From contig NZ_JARGNB010000001.1 in assembly GCF_030167915.1 (NCBI RefSeq), positions 1,798,001 to 1,862,000 of the forward strand: DNA of 64,000 nucleotides, in the 5' to 3' direction. Each line of letters begins with the position of its first letter. Within the stretch, counting starts at the first letter, position 1. Positions 19,989-28,153 of the stretch are shown here, one piece after another. The DNA is from Aquabacterium humicola. GTDB lineage: Bacteria; Pseudomonadota; Gammaproteobacteria; Burkholderiales; Burkholderiaceae_C. A program made the position numbers and the translations under genes. The notes beneath the pieces are model-generated. The model was not told where the DNA came from and ran no database searches. It saw only the letters and a list, made by a program, of their open reading frames with translations.

Positions 19989-20890
19989 GAGACCAGCCCT
20001 TCGAACGTGCGCAAGGCTTCGGGCAGTTGCGAGTAGCCGAAGTCCCAGCAATCGCAGCGGTCGACCAGCGCGGCCGTCAGGTCGAAGCCCAGGCGGCCGA
20101 GCAGGCTGTAGTTGAAGGCATGCGTCGCGACATGCATGAAGGCGTCGGCCTTGGAGCGCGGCGTCAGCACGGTGGGCGCGCCGGCCTGCCAGCGCGGGAA
20201 CACGATGTGCGCGGGCTGCCCGCGCTCGGCGATGCGCGCGACGCTGTCGGCGCTCGGGCGCAGGTGGCACACGGTGCCCTTGTGCGTCTCGTCGGCCACC
20301 GTGCCGAAGACGGCGCCGGCATCGAAGGCGCGGATGACCTCGATCGAGCGGTTCTTCAGGCTCACCGGCCGCGCCAGCGGCCACAGCGCGCCGTCGTCGC
20401 GGTCGATCACAGTCAGCTCGTCGGACAGCAGGCGCCAGCCCGACAGCATCAGCGCCGCGGTCAGCGTGCTCTTGCCGGCCCCGGGGTCGCCGGGCAGGAT
20501 CACGCAACGGCCATGGCGCTCCAGCACCGCGGCGTGCAGCAGCAGGTAGTGGTGGGCGTGCGCGGCGACGCACCAGTTCATGCCCCACTCGAGCATCGCG
20601 AACGCGTGGTCGTCCTGCAGGGGCTTGAACGGTGTCCAGCCGTCGAACCAGAAGTTGACCTGTGGCCGCCACCAGCGGCGCGCGCCGTCGACACGATCGA
20701 CGCGGACGTGGAAATCGCGCAGGCCCGCGTCGTCGCCCACCGGAAAGTCGGCATACAGCGTGGCCAGGTTCTGCGCGACGCTGGCGAGCGGCGTCTGCAC
20801 CCGGTAGCGGAACGGGCCGGTGGCCAGCGTGACGCCGCGGGCGAGACGCTCGCGGCATTCGTCCGGACCGAGCGCGCCCAGCGTCAGCAT
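19985..20890 (-). CDS. HprK-related kinase A
   Basis: 301-residue P-loop kinase related to HPr kinase/phosphorylase. HAAVLERHGRCVILPGD leads into the Walker A motif GDPGAGKST (134-142), followed by LLSDE, the counterpart of the HprK acidic loop. The N-terminal 110 residues resemble the domain found in the 'HPr-rel-A' family rather than true HprK. It overlaps the PqqD-like gene upstream by seven bases and the nucleotidyltransferase downstream by four. It probably phosphorylates a peptide or protein presented by the PqqD-like partner; this is inference. Confidence 0.85.
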   Translation of the reverse strand: MLTLGALGPDECRERLARGVTLATGPFRYRVQTPLASVAQNLATLYADFPVGDDAGLRDFHVRVDRVDGARRWWRPQVNFWFDGWTPFKPLQDDHAFAMLEWGMNWCVAAHAHHYLLLHAAVLERHGRCVILPGDPGAGKSTLTAALMLSGWRLLSDELTVIDRDDGALWPLARPVSLKNRSIEVIRAFDAGAVFGTVADETHKGTVCHLRPSADSVARIAERGQPAHIVFPRWQAGAPTVLTPRSKADAFMHVATHAFNYSLLGRLGFDLTAALVDRCDCWDFGYSQLPEALRTFEGLVS

Positions 20891-21135
20891 CGTTCGACGA
20901 GGCCCAGCCCGGCGAGCGCCGCGAGCGTGTCGTCGACCAGCGGCTCGTCGGCATCGAGCTCGGCGGCCAGCGCGGCGATGCTGCGGGTGCCCCGCGTCAG
21001 CAGCAGCAGCAGTTCGCCGGCCAGGTCCGACAGCCGATGCGTGTCGTTCGACAGGGCATGGTGGACGACGAACTCGCCGTCCCAGTGCCGCCACGCGAGG
21101 TCGGCGGTGGCATCGAGGCGCCAGAGCTGCTGCAT
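20884..21135 (-). CDS. HPr-rel-A system PqqD-like peptide chaperone
   Basis: 83-residue winged-helix PqqD-fold protein (NDTHRLSDLAGELLLLL, then AALAAELDADEPLVDDTLAALAGLG). PqqD-like domains bind precursor peptides and present them to modifying enzymes. The close coupling to the HprK-related kinase matches the known HPr-rel-A gene pair. It is the first gene of the three-gene operon. Confidence 0.85.
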   Translation of the reverse strand: MQQLWRLDATADLAWRHWDGEFVVHHALSNDTHRLSDLAGELLLLLTRGTRSIAALAAELDADEPLVDDTLAALAGLGLVERC

Positions 21136-21210
21136 GGGGGCGAAGTGTGCGTGATGCGGGCCGAGGTGCGGGGCCGAGGTGCGGGCCGAAGTGCGGGCGG
21201 CACCGCGGTC

Positions 21211-21241
21211 AAAAACAAACGGGCGCTGTGTCAGCGCCCGT
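21211..21241 (-). terminator. Rho-independent terminator after the 240-residue secreted protein gene
   Basis: On the minus strand a ten-base perfect stem ACGGGCGCTG/CAGCGCCCGT with a three-base loop is followed by TTGTTTTTG. It lies 26 bases after the stop of the gene at 21268 and about 75 bases before the PqqD-like gene, so those units have separate transcripts or only partial read-through. Confidence 0.85.
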
Positions 21242-21267
21242 CGTCGGCTGCGGCCGCGGCCGCGGCG

Positions 21268-21990
21268 TCATGCGCCGTAGAGGCTCTCGAAGTAGTTGCG
21301 CACCTGGTCGCGGTTCCACGAGACGCTGGGGTTCACCTGGTAGCTGCCGCCGAGGTAGACCGCATTGAACATCTCGATGATCTTGGCCTGCGTCAGCGGA
21401 TAGTCATCCGGACCGTTGCCGCCGAAGGCCACCGCGTTCAGCAGGGAAGCGACCGTGGCGCGGCCGAGCGAGGCGATCACGGTGTCGTTGAGGCCGCCGC
21501 CGGTGTTGAGCACCTGCAGCATCGTCGCGTTCAACGTCAGGCTGCCGTAGCCGGACTCGGTCGCGTCGACGATGCGGCACATGTCGGTCGTCGGCTTCAT
21601 CTTGAAGGCGCTGGCGAGCGTCTTGCCGCCGGACATGTAGCCGTTGAAGGCCGTGCCCGCGGTGCCGCCGGAGAAGCTGCAGGAATTGCTCGGCAGCGTG
21701 CCCTTCGTGAAGCCGGCGGGCCAGCTCTTGTTCTTCCAGTAACCCGGCGACTTGCCGAGCGTCTTGCAGTTCAGCGTGTTCTCGTGGTTGGACACGTTGC
21801 CCGACAGCTTGCCGGAGATCGTGCACCAGTAGCGGGTGGTCGTGCCGAGCACCGGCTGGCTGGCCAGCGAACCCAGCACCACCGGCGCGGCCATGCCGGC
21901 GCGCGCCCAGCGGCGCCGCGACGGATTCTGCAGCGGCGGCTCGGCCGGCTGCTGCGGCGCTGCCGCGTCGCGCTCGTTGTCGCCAAGCAT
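21268..21990 (-). CDS. Secreted protein of unknown function with an SPGYWKNK motif
   Basis: I do not recognise a named family. The 240 residues start with a polar stretch, then SRRRWARAGMAAPVVLGSLASQPVLG, which looks like an export signal with a Tat-like arginine cluster. The mature part has four cysteines (in YWCTIS, LNCKTL, NSCSF, DMCRIV) and the motif SPGYWKNK, seen in various extracellular proteins. The C-terminus is SWNRDQVRNYFESLYGA. The ATG at 21990 has AAAGG upstream. It lies just upstream of the PqqD/HprK/nucleotidyltransferase operon on the same strand, so it is a candidate target of that module, though a terminator stands between. Confidence 0.7.
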   Translation of the reverse strand: MLGDNERDAAAPQQPAEPPLQNPSRRRWARAGMAAPVVLGSLASQPVLGTTTRYWCTISGKLSGNVSNHENTLNCKTLGKSPGYWKNKSWPAGFTKGTLPSNSCSFSGGTAGTAFNGYMSGGKTLASAFKMKPTTDMCRIVDATESGYGSLTLNATMLQVLNTGGGLNDTVIASLGRATVASLLNAVAFGGNGPDDYPLTQAKIIEMFNAVYLGGSYQVNPSVSWNRDQVRNYFESLYGA

Positions 21991-22028
21991 GTTGTGACCT
22001 TTCTTTGCCGGATGTTCCCTCGCGAGAG

Positions 22029-22034
22029 ATTCTA
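22029..22034 (-). promoter_or_regulatory. Possible -10 element for the 240-residue secreted protein gene
   Basis: TAGAAT on the minus strand, 38 bases from the ATG. The nearby sequence contains no clear -35 hexamer. Confidence 0.3.
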
Positions 22035-22090
22035 GGTGGCGCGTCCCGGCGAGACGGGACGCCTCGCCCCCCGATCTGAGGGGCGCCACC
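22035..22090. repeat. Nested inverted repeats able to form a three-way junction
   Basis: The outer arms GGTGGC/GCCACC enclose a strong hairpin (GCGTCCCG-loop-CGGGACGC, 22041-22062) and a second one (CGCCCC/GGGGC). The element lies between the stop of the lyase-like gene and the start of the secreted protein gene. It may terminate the former or structure the leader of the latter. Confidence 0.5.
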
Positions 22091-22147
22091 CCGCGAATCG
22101 TGGAGGAGTTGGCTGGGCTTTGTTTCAGCGCAGTGTCGGCGCCCGGC

Positions 22148-23701
22148 TCAGGGCGGGTTCGGGCTGCCGCCGCCGGCCATCGGCCCGATGTAGCGCCGGG
22201 CGACGACCACCTGGTCGACGTACAGCGTCATGTCCTGCGGCGCGGGCTGCTGCCCGCCGTGGTAGACGTTGAACCAGATCGTCTCGATCTTGAGGTCGGG
22301 ACTCCGGCGAAACGCGACATCGGTTCGCCGGACGGCCAGGGCACCGTCGATCCAGGCTTCGTAGAGGCCGTCGGAGCGGCCCGGCTGGTTGAGCTTCAGG
22401 TGCTGTTCGATGCAGTACCAGCGGTTGTTGGCGAGCAGGCTCGAGGGCGCCAGGTTCCAGTCCCACAGGTCGCCGCCGGCAATGCCGGACAGGCCCGCGT
22501 GATAGACATAGCTGGCCAGCGCGGTGAGGCCGGCGACGGCCTGCGATTCGGCGGGACGCCGCGCGAAGCCGGTCCGCGCCGACCACCCGTTGTGCCCGTC
22601 CGTCGGCCGCATGCCCCAGCCGCCGCGTCCGTAGGTCCCGGCGATCCCCGGCAGCTTGCCGCCCTGCAACCACGGGTTCCAGTCGTTCGCGAAGCGGATG
22701 TAGTAGCGCAGGAAGATCTCTTCCGGCTCGGACGTGAAGTGGCGGCTGAAGTAGTAACGCAGGTCCAGGCCGAGATGGCTGCCCTTGGCGATGCGCACGC
22801 GCAGCGCGCGGCCGGCCAGCGGCACGAAACCGTTCGCGGGGTCATCGCCGATCGCAGCGGCACCGCCGCGCATCGGCAGATCGCGCCAGCGCAAAGGCCA
22901 CAGCCAGCTGTCGAAACCCTCGGCGAACAGCACATCGGGTTCGTCGGCAATGCCTTCATCGGCCGGGTGGTTCGCGGCCAGGCCCTGGGGGTGCGATGGA
23001 CCGGCGGTGCTGGTGACGAACGGCGGCGACGCGCGAAAGACATCCAGCGTCGAGAGGCCGCCCTGCTGCCGGTCGGACGTCAGGTACAGCGTCGCGCTGC
23101 TCAGCGCACGCGCCGCCTTGGGCAGCTCGAAGCGCAGGATGGCGCCGTACTGCGCGCCGACGCGCAGTTCGGGTCGCTGGCCGAGGCTGTAGACGGTGGA
23201 GCAGTCGAGGTAGGTGTCGGCGCTGGGGGCCAGGCGGTCGGTGCTGCCATCGGCCCATTTCAGCTTGAGGCTCGGGCGCGCCGAGGCGTCCGGGGATTCG
23301 CGGCTGTGGAAGATCACGGTGCCGCTGCCCGGCGCTTCACGCAGGCGGAGAAAGACGCCACTGTTCGGCTGCTTGCCCTCGATCCATTCGCGCGCCAGCG
23401 CGGTGACGTCCCATTCGACGAAAGGCCGTCCCTGCCCCGGCCGCACGACCTGGCTGGCGTAGGGCACCGGACCGCCGAGCGTGCCCTTCGCGTCCGCCCA
23501 GTCGCCGCCGCGGCGTTGCCAGCGCAGCTGGCCCATGGTCGTGAAGAACAGGCAGCTGGGGCCGGCCGCGTCGTCGCTGAGCTGGAAGCTCGGGGCATCG
23601 CTGGCCGAGGCCGCCGTCGCCAGCAGCGCACAGAGCGCGGCGACCGCGCCACGCAGGCGGGCCAGGGTCTGGGCAGCGGGAATCGGGCCGTGCGCGCTCA
23701 T
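22148..23701 (-). CDS. Secreted DNRLRE-domain protein with a polysaccharide-lyase-like C-terminus
   Basis: 517 residues with a signal peptide (cleavage near ASAS). The N-terminal half reads as a DNRLRE-type beta-sandwich: it has a DVTALAREWIEGKQPNSGVFLR segment and YLDCSTVYSLGQRPELRVG. The C-terminal half (about 245-510) resembles family 14-type polysaccharide lyases, with EIFLRYYIRFANDW, GGKLPGIAGTYG, the WYCIEQHLKLN strand and a final MTLYVDQVVVARRYIG. It probably binds or cuts an acidic polysaccharide outside the cell. The ATG at 23701 is used. The gene follows the membrane protein gene at 23719 by 17 bases. Confidence 0.65.
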   Translation of the reverse strand: MSAHGPIPAAQTLARLRGAVAALCALLATAASASDAPSFQLSDDAAGPSCLFFTTMGQLRWQRRGGDWADAKGTLGGPVPYASQVVRPGQGRPFVEWDVTALAREWIEGKQPNSGVFLRLREAPGSGTVIFHSRESPDASARPSLKLKWADGSTDRLAPSADTYLDCSTVYSLGQRPELRVGAQYGAILRFELPKAARALSSATLYLTSDRQQGGLSTLDVFRASPPFVTSTAGPSHPQGLAANHPADEGIADEPDVLFAEGFDSWLWPLRWRDLPMRGGAAAIGDDPANGFVPLAGRALRVRIAKGSHLGLDLRYYFSRHFTSEPEEIFLRYYIRFANDWNPWLQGGKLPGIAGTYGRGGWGMRPTDGHNGWSARTGFARRPAESQAVAGLTALASYVYHAGLSGIAGGDLWDWNLAPSSLLANNRWYCIEQHLKLNQPGRSDGLYEAWIDGALAVRRTDVAFRRSPDLKIETIWFNVYHGGQQPAPQDMTLYVDQVVVARRYIGPMAGGGSPNPP

Positions 23702-23718
23702 GCGCACGATTGTGGCGC

Positions 23719-24534
23719 TCAGCGCGCGACCGGCTCCGGGCCGCGACGCTCGGGCAGCGTCCGCCGCGGCTTGCCGCTGCGCCGTTCGGACGGCGCCGAC
23801 GCCTCGCCCGAGCGCCGGTCGGATGCTTCGCGCCGCTCCGGCTTGGCGCGCTTCTGGTGGCTGTGCACGCTGCCGCGCGCGGCACGACGCCGAGCCACGT
23901 CGAAGCTGAGGATCAGCACGAGGCCCGCGACGCAGGCGTAGAACAGGTTCAACCGGTTGTCGCGCAGGAATTCGATGACCCAGGCCGGAATCAGGTGCTC
24001 CCGCGCCGGCCGTTCGGACCGCGAACGTTCGGCCAGTCCGGGGCCCGCTTCGGCAGGCGACTGCGCGGCCTGCCCGTCGACGGCGCGCTCGCCCATCAAC
24101 TGGTACCACTCGCGCGCCTCGGAGACGAACGCGATCTGGCGCTCGGTCAGCAGGCCGACAAGGCCACCATCGAGCAAGGGCGCGGCCGGCGGCTCGTGCA
24201 GCGGCGAGCGGGCCACGCCCGACGCCGCCGCCTCGGGCGACTGGACCGGGCTGTCGCTGATGGCCGACTTCGCGGCTTCGTGCGCACGCGCGCCGCGCAG
24301 CAGGGCCAGCACCAGGCCGGCGGCATCGTCGGACAGGGTCATCTCTTGACCCTCGTCGGTCGGGGCATCGAGGCGCCCGCTCGCCTGCAGCCACCACGCG
24401 CTGCCACTGGTGGCGACCAGGCCCGCTGCGCTGCTGCCGTCCTCGGCCTCCTCGCGCGTCACCGGCCCCGCCAGCGCGGCCACGCAACCCAGCATCGAGA
24501 CAGCAGCGGACAGCGCGTGGAGACAGCGGCGCAT
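23719..24534 (-). CDS. Hypothetical exported protein with C-terminal membrane anchor
   Basis: No family recognised. The 271 residues have an N-terminal signal peptide (about 1-22), a polar low-complexity middle, and one membrane segment near 205-222 (LFYACVAGLVLILSF). A cytoplasmic tail of about 50 residues very rich in Arg, Lys, Glu and Ser follows (repeats of ERR). The topology resembles a tail-anchored surface protein, but there is no PEP, LPXTG or GlyGly sorting motif. The ATG at 24534 fits the signal peptide. It is the likely operon partner of the lyase-like gene. Confidence 0.55.
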   Translation of the reverse strand: MRRCLHALSAAVSMLGCVAALAGPVTREEAEDGSSAAGLVATSGSAWWLQASGRLDAPTDEGQEMTLSDDAAGLVLALLRGARAHEAAKSAISDSPVQSPEAAASGVARSPLHEPPAAPLLDGGLVGLLTERQIAFVSEAREWYQLMGERAVDGQAAQSPAEAGPGLAERSRSERPAREHLIPAWVIEFLRDNRLNLFYACVAGLVLILSFDVARRRAARGSVHSHQKRAKPERREASDRRSGEASAPSERRSGKPRRTLPERRGPEPVAR

Positions 24535-24674
24535 GGGCGATTCGGCACCAGGGGCAGGAGCCGCCCGGGACGCCGAGCGGTAACGCCGTGTATTCTGCCG
24601 AGCGGCCTCCGCCGCGTCGCCTGCCGCATCGCGCCCGCCACCCACCTGAGGGGGGCGGGTTGTCGCGAAGATGC

Positions 24675-25910
24675 CTAGACCAGCACCTCGACCACCCCCG
24701 GATGGCCGAGGAAACCCTGAGGGCTCGCGCTGGCGCCATAGGCACCGGACTGGAAGATCACCACCAGGTCGCCGACCTCGGCACAGGGCAGCGACATGCG
24801 CTCGGCCAGCAGGTCCATCGGCGTGCACAGCGGGCCGACGACCATCGTCGACTCGCTCGGCGCGTCCGGACGGCGATTACCAATCGTCACCGGATAGTTC
24901 TTGCGAATCACCTGACCGAAGTTTCCGGACGCCGCCAGGTGGTGGTTCAGGCCCCCGTCGGTGACCAGGAACACCTGCCCGCGCGAGACCTTGCGGTCGA
25001 CCACGCGGGTGACGTATACGCCCGCCTCGCCGACGAAGTAACGCCCCAGCTCGATGACGATCGAGGCCTGCGGCATCTCCTGTCGCGCGCGCTCGGCGAG
25101 CGCGGCGAGGTTCTCGGCGATGGGCGCCAGGTCCAGGCGCTGCTCGCCGGGGAAGTACGGAATGCCGAAGCCGCCGCCCAGATTCAGGAAGCGCACCGGC
25201 TGGCGCGTGTGCTGCGCCAGGCGCAGCGCCAGCTCGTAGCTCTTGCGCTGCGCGTCGCAGATGGCCTCGGCGCGCAGGTTCTGCGAGCCGGCGAAGAGGT
25301 GGAAGCCCTCGAAGCCCAGGCCCAGTTCGTCGATGCGCGCCATCAACGCCGGCAGCGCCTCGGCATCGATGCCGAACTGCTTCGGCCCGCCGCCCATCTT
25401 CATGCCCGAGCCCTTGAGCTCGAAGTCCGGGTTGACGCGCAGCGCGATGCGCGCCGGCAGGCCGAGCTCGGCCGACAGCTTGGCCAGCAGCTCGACCTCG
25501 CGCGGCGATTCGACGTTGACCAGCACGCCGGCCGCCAGCGCCTGACGCAGCTCGACCTCGCGCTTGCCGGGACCGGCGAAGCTGATCTCGTGCGGGTCGG
25601 CGCCGGCGTCGAGCGCCACCTTCAGCTCGCCGGCCGAGGCGACGTCGATGCCGTCGACCAGCGTGGCCATCAGGCCGACCAGCGCCGGCATCGGATTGGC
25701 CTTCATCGCGTAGTGCAGCTTCACCGAGGCCGGCAACACCGCGCGCAGCTGGGCGGCGCGCTGGCGCAGCAAGCCGCGGTCGAAGGCATAGAAGGGCGTC
25801 TGGCCGACGCGTTCGGCCAGCTGCGACAGCGGCACGCCGCCGACGATCAGCTGGCCGTCGGCGGCGCGCGGAAACTGGTCCATCGGTGCATGCACCGGCG
25901 GCGTGTTCAT
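24675..25910 (-). CDS. PLP-dependent decarboxylase, exosortase A system-associated
   Basis: 411 residues of the DapDC/ornithine-decarboxylase fold. The PLP lysine is probably Lys70 in HYAMKAN. GGGFGIPY binds the phosphate, and GPLCTPMD supplies the second active-site Cys. In XrtA loci this family (TIGR03099-like, from memory) travels with an acyl-CoA ligase and an ACP, and is thought to make an amine or amino acid derivative for the glycan. It lies 22 bases downstream of the ligase gene on the same strand. Confidence 0.88.
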   Translation of the reverse strand: MNTPPVHAPMDQFPRAADGQLIVGGVPLSQLAERVGQTPFYAFDRGLLRQRAAQLRAVLPASVKLHYAMKANPMPALVGLMATLVDGIDVASAGELKVALDAGADPHEISFAGPGKREVELRQALAAGVLVNVESPREVELLAKLSAELGLPARIALRVNPDFELKGSGMKMGGGPKQFGIDAEALPALMARIDELGLGFEGFHLFAGSQNLRAEAICDAQRKSYELALRLAQHTRQPVRFLNLGGGFGIPYFPGEQRLDLAPIAENLAALAERARQEMPQASIVIELGRYFVGEAGVYVTRVVDRKVSRGQVFLVTDGGLNHHLAASGNFGQVIRKNYPVTIGNRRPDAPSESTMVVGPLCTPMDLLAERMSLPCAEVGDLVVIFQSGAYGASASPQGFLGHPGVVEVLV

Positions 25911-25932
25911 CGTGGAATCCTCGAACGTGGAA

Positions 25933-27534
25933 TCAGGTGGACTGCTGGCGGGCGACCCACTCGGTGGACAGCAGCTTGCGGTCGATCTTGCCGTTGGGGT
26001 TGCGCGGCAGCGGCCCGGCGACGACCTCGATGCCCGAGGGCACCATGTAGGCGGGCATGCGGGCGCGGCAGTCGGCCAGCAGCGCATCGACGTCGATCGC
26101 CTCGGCGCCGGCCGGCGGCGTCGCGATGACCTGGATCGCCTGGCCCAGCACCGGGTGGTCGACGCCGAAGGCCGCGCATTCACCGACCCGCTGGCTGGCG
26201 TAGAGGATTTCCTCGACCTCGGTCGGGCTCACGCGGTAGCCAGAGGTCTTCATCATCTCGTCGCGCCGGCCGATGAAGTACAGGAAACCTTCGGCATCCT
26301 GGCGCACGTTGTCACCGGAGAACACCGCGTATTCCGGCAGCTGCAGGCCCGACAGCCGGCCCGCAGTGCCCGGCGGCAGCAGCTTGTAGCGCTCGGCCGT
26401 CTTCTCGGGGTCGTTCCAGTAGCCCTGGCCGACCAGCGCGCCGCGGTGCACCAGCTCGCCCGGCTCGTTGGGCGCGCACGGGCTGCCGTCCTCGCGCAGC
26501 ACCAGGATCTCGGCATTCGGGATCGCCTTGCCGATCGAATCCGGCCGGCGGTCGACCTCCTCGGGCGGCAGGTAGGTCGAGCGGAACGCCTCGGTCAGGC
26601 CGTACATCAGGAAGGGCTTGGCGCTCGGTGCGCGCGCGCGCAGCTTGTCGAGCGTCTCGCGCGGCATGCGGCCGCCGGTGTTCGCGAAGTAGCGCAGGTG
26701 CGCATCGATCGCCGCCGGCCACTCCAGCTGCGTCAGCTGGATGTACAGCGGCGGCACCGCGGTGAGGCCGGTGACCCGCTCGCGTTCCATCGCCTTCAGC
26801 ACGTCGCGCGGCATCAGGTAGTTCAGCAGCACGATGCGCGCGCCGGCATGGAAGCCGGTGGTCAGCTGGCTGAAGCCGGCGTCGAAGGACAGCGGCAGCG
26901 CGGCCAGCAGCGTGTCGGCGGCGCGGTTCTCGAGGTAGGTGGCGACGCTCTTCGCGCCGATCACCATGTTCCGGTGCGACAGCACGACGCCCTTGGGCTT
27001 GCCGGTCGAGCCGGAGGTGTAGAGGATCGACGTGATGTCGCTGTCGATCACGCGGTGCAGCGCCTGCCGCGGCGCGGCCAGCAGGTCGGCCCACAGCGTC
27101 GCGGGACGCGAGGCGGGACCCGCCGGGGCCTCCGTGGTCACCACGTGCTGCAGCGCCGGGCAGTGCGCCAGGTGTTCGTTCAGCAGCATCAGCCGGTCGG
27201 GCGAAGTGACCAGCAGCCGCACGTCGCAGTCGCGCAGGATGAAGGCCACCTGCTCGGGCTTGAGCAGCGGATTCACCGGCACGAAGACGCAGCCGGCGGC
27301 GGGCGTCCCGAAGCTGGCGATCACCGTCTCGAAGCGCTTCTCGAGGTAGATGGCCACCCGTTCGCCGCGCTCGAGGCCCAGCCCGACGATGCCGGACGCG
27401 AAGGCCTCGATGCGCGCGGCCAGCGTGCCGTAGTCGAGCGTCTCGGCGCCGTAGGTCAGCGCGGGCGCGGCGGCATCGCGGTCGGCGGCGCGCAGCGCCA
27501 GTTCATGCAGCAGCGAAGAATCGGGATGGGCCAT
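25933..27534 (-). CDS. Acyl-CoA ligase (AMP-forming), exosortase A system-associated
   Basis: 533-residue ANL enzyme. The P-loop ILYTSGSTGKPKG, the MYGLTEAFRSTYL region, the hinge EGFLYFIGRRDEMMKTSGYRV (split here as FLYFIGRRDE and MMKTSGYRVSP) and the C-terminal NGKIDRK lysine are all visible. It adenylates a carboxylic acid and probably loads it onto the ACP encoded divergently 204 bases away. It matches the XrtA-associated ligase family (TIGR03098-like). The ATG at 27534 gives the conserved MAHPDSSLLHELAL start. Confidence 0.88.
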   Translation of the reverse strand: MAHPDSSLLHELALRAADRDAAAPALTYGAETLDYGTLAARIEAFASGIVGLGLERGERVAIYLEKRFETVIASFGTPAAGCVFVPVNPLLKPEQVAFILRDCDVRLLVTSPDRLMLLNEHLAHCPALQHVVTTEAPAGPASRPATLWADLLAAPRQALHRVIDSDITSILYTSGSTGKPKGVVLSHRNMVIGAKSVATYLENRAADTLLAALPLSFDAGFSQLTTGFHAGARIVLLNYLMPRDVLKAMERERVTGLTAVPPLYIQLTQLEWPAAIDAHLRYFANTGGRMPRETLDKLRARAPSAKPFLMYGLTEAFRSTYLPPEEVDRRPDSIGKAIPNAEILVLREDGSPCAPNEPGELVHRGALVGQGYWNDPEKTAERYKLLPPGTAGRLSGLQLPEYAVFSGDNVRQDAEGFLYFIGRRDEMMKTSGYRVSPTEVEEILYASQRVGECAAFGVDHPVLGQAIQVIATPPAGAEAIDVDALLADCRARMPAYMVPSGIEVVAGPLPRNPNGKIDRKLLSTEWVARQQST

Positions 27535-27698
27535 GGACTGGACGGGCTTTGCGTCTGGAGGGCGACCAAAAAGTATGTCATAGGCCCTCTGCGCGGCAGG
27601 GCGTGCGGCACGGACGTGAAACCACAAGCCGCCGCCGGGCGAGAACTTGCGCACGCCCGGCGCACGGCCGTCGTATCGATGCTGTCAACCGCGCCACC

Positions 27699-27704
27699 TA
27701 GAAT
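27699..27704 (+). promoter_or_regulatory. Possible -10 element for the ACP-led plus-strand operon
   Basis: TAGAAT, 34 bases before the ACP start, within the 204-base divergent region. The -35 position shows no good match. The same GCGCCACCTAGAATC string occurs, read on the minus strand, before the secreted protein gene near 22034. Confidence 0.35.
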
Positions 27705-27738
27705 CGCGCCCCAATCGGATCTGCAGGGACAAGAGGTT

Positions 27739-27990
27739 ATGAACATCGAGAAGGAACTCGTCGGCGTACTCGACGAGGTGCTGAGCCTGGACGGCCGCGC
27801 CGCCGGCTTCACCGCCGCCACGCCGCTGCTGGGCGCGATTCCGGAGCTCGACTCGATGGCCGTGGTCTCGCTGATCACCGCGCTGGAAGAGCGCTTCGAC
27901 ATGGTCGTCAACGACGATGACATCGACGGCAGCGTATTCGCCACGCTCGGTTCGCTGACGGAGTTCGTGCGCGGCAAGCTCGCGGCCTGA
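27739..27990 (+). CDS. Acyl carrier protein, exosortase A system-associated
   Basis: 83 residues. The phosphopantetheine site is the serine in ELDSMAVVSLI, followed by the helix II/III pattern of an ACP (EERFDMVVNDDDI). The start ATG has AGAGG six bases before it. It heads the plus-strand operon and probably carries the product of the divergent ligase and decarboxylase to a glycan-modifying transferase. Confidence 0.9.
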   Translation: MNIEKELVGVLDEVLSLDGRAAGFTAATPLLGAIPELDSMAVVSLITALEERFDMVVNDDDIDGSVFATLGSLTEFVRGKLAA

Positions 27991-28017
27991 GTGAACCCCC
28001 ACGTCGCTTCGCTCCTG

Positions 28018-28132
28018 CCCCCCGAGGGGGGTGAGCCCGGACGAGGACAGTCCGGTGGCCTGTTCTCGCCTGGCGAACGACTGGTCCGCAAGGACCAGCG
28101 CGGCCTGCAAGGCTCAGCCGCCTTGGGGCGGC
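28018..28132. repeat. Array of intergenic hairpins (copy A of a mosaic repeat)
   Basis: Four inverted repeats follow one another: CCCCCC/GGGGGG (28018-28031), CCGGAC/GTCCGG (28037-28055), CTGGTCC-GCAA-GGACCAG (28081-28098) and GCCGCC-TTGG-GGCGGC (28117-28132). The words TGAGCCCGGAC and GCCTGGCGAA recur in copy B at 33405-33451. It fills the gap between the ACP and hydrolase 2 genes. Confidence 0.6.
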
Positions 28133-28153
28133 CCGGCGGCTGCTGAGGGCGCC

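Noticed and set aside
23719-24534. PEP-CTERM sorting signal
   Set aside because: There is a C-terminal membrane helix but no Pro-Glu-Pro motif before it, and the basic tail is far too long.
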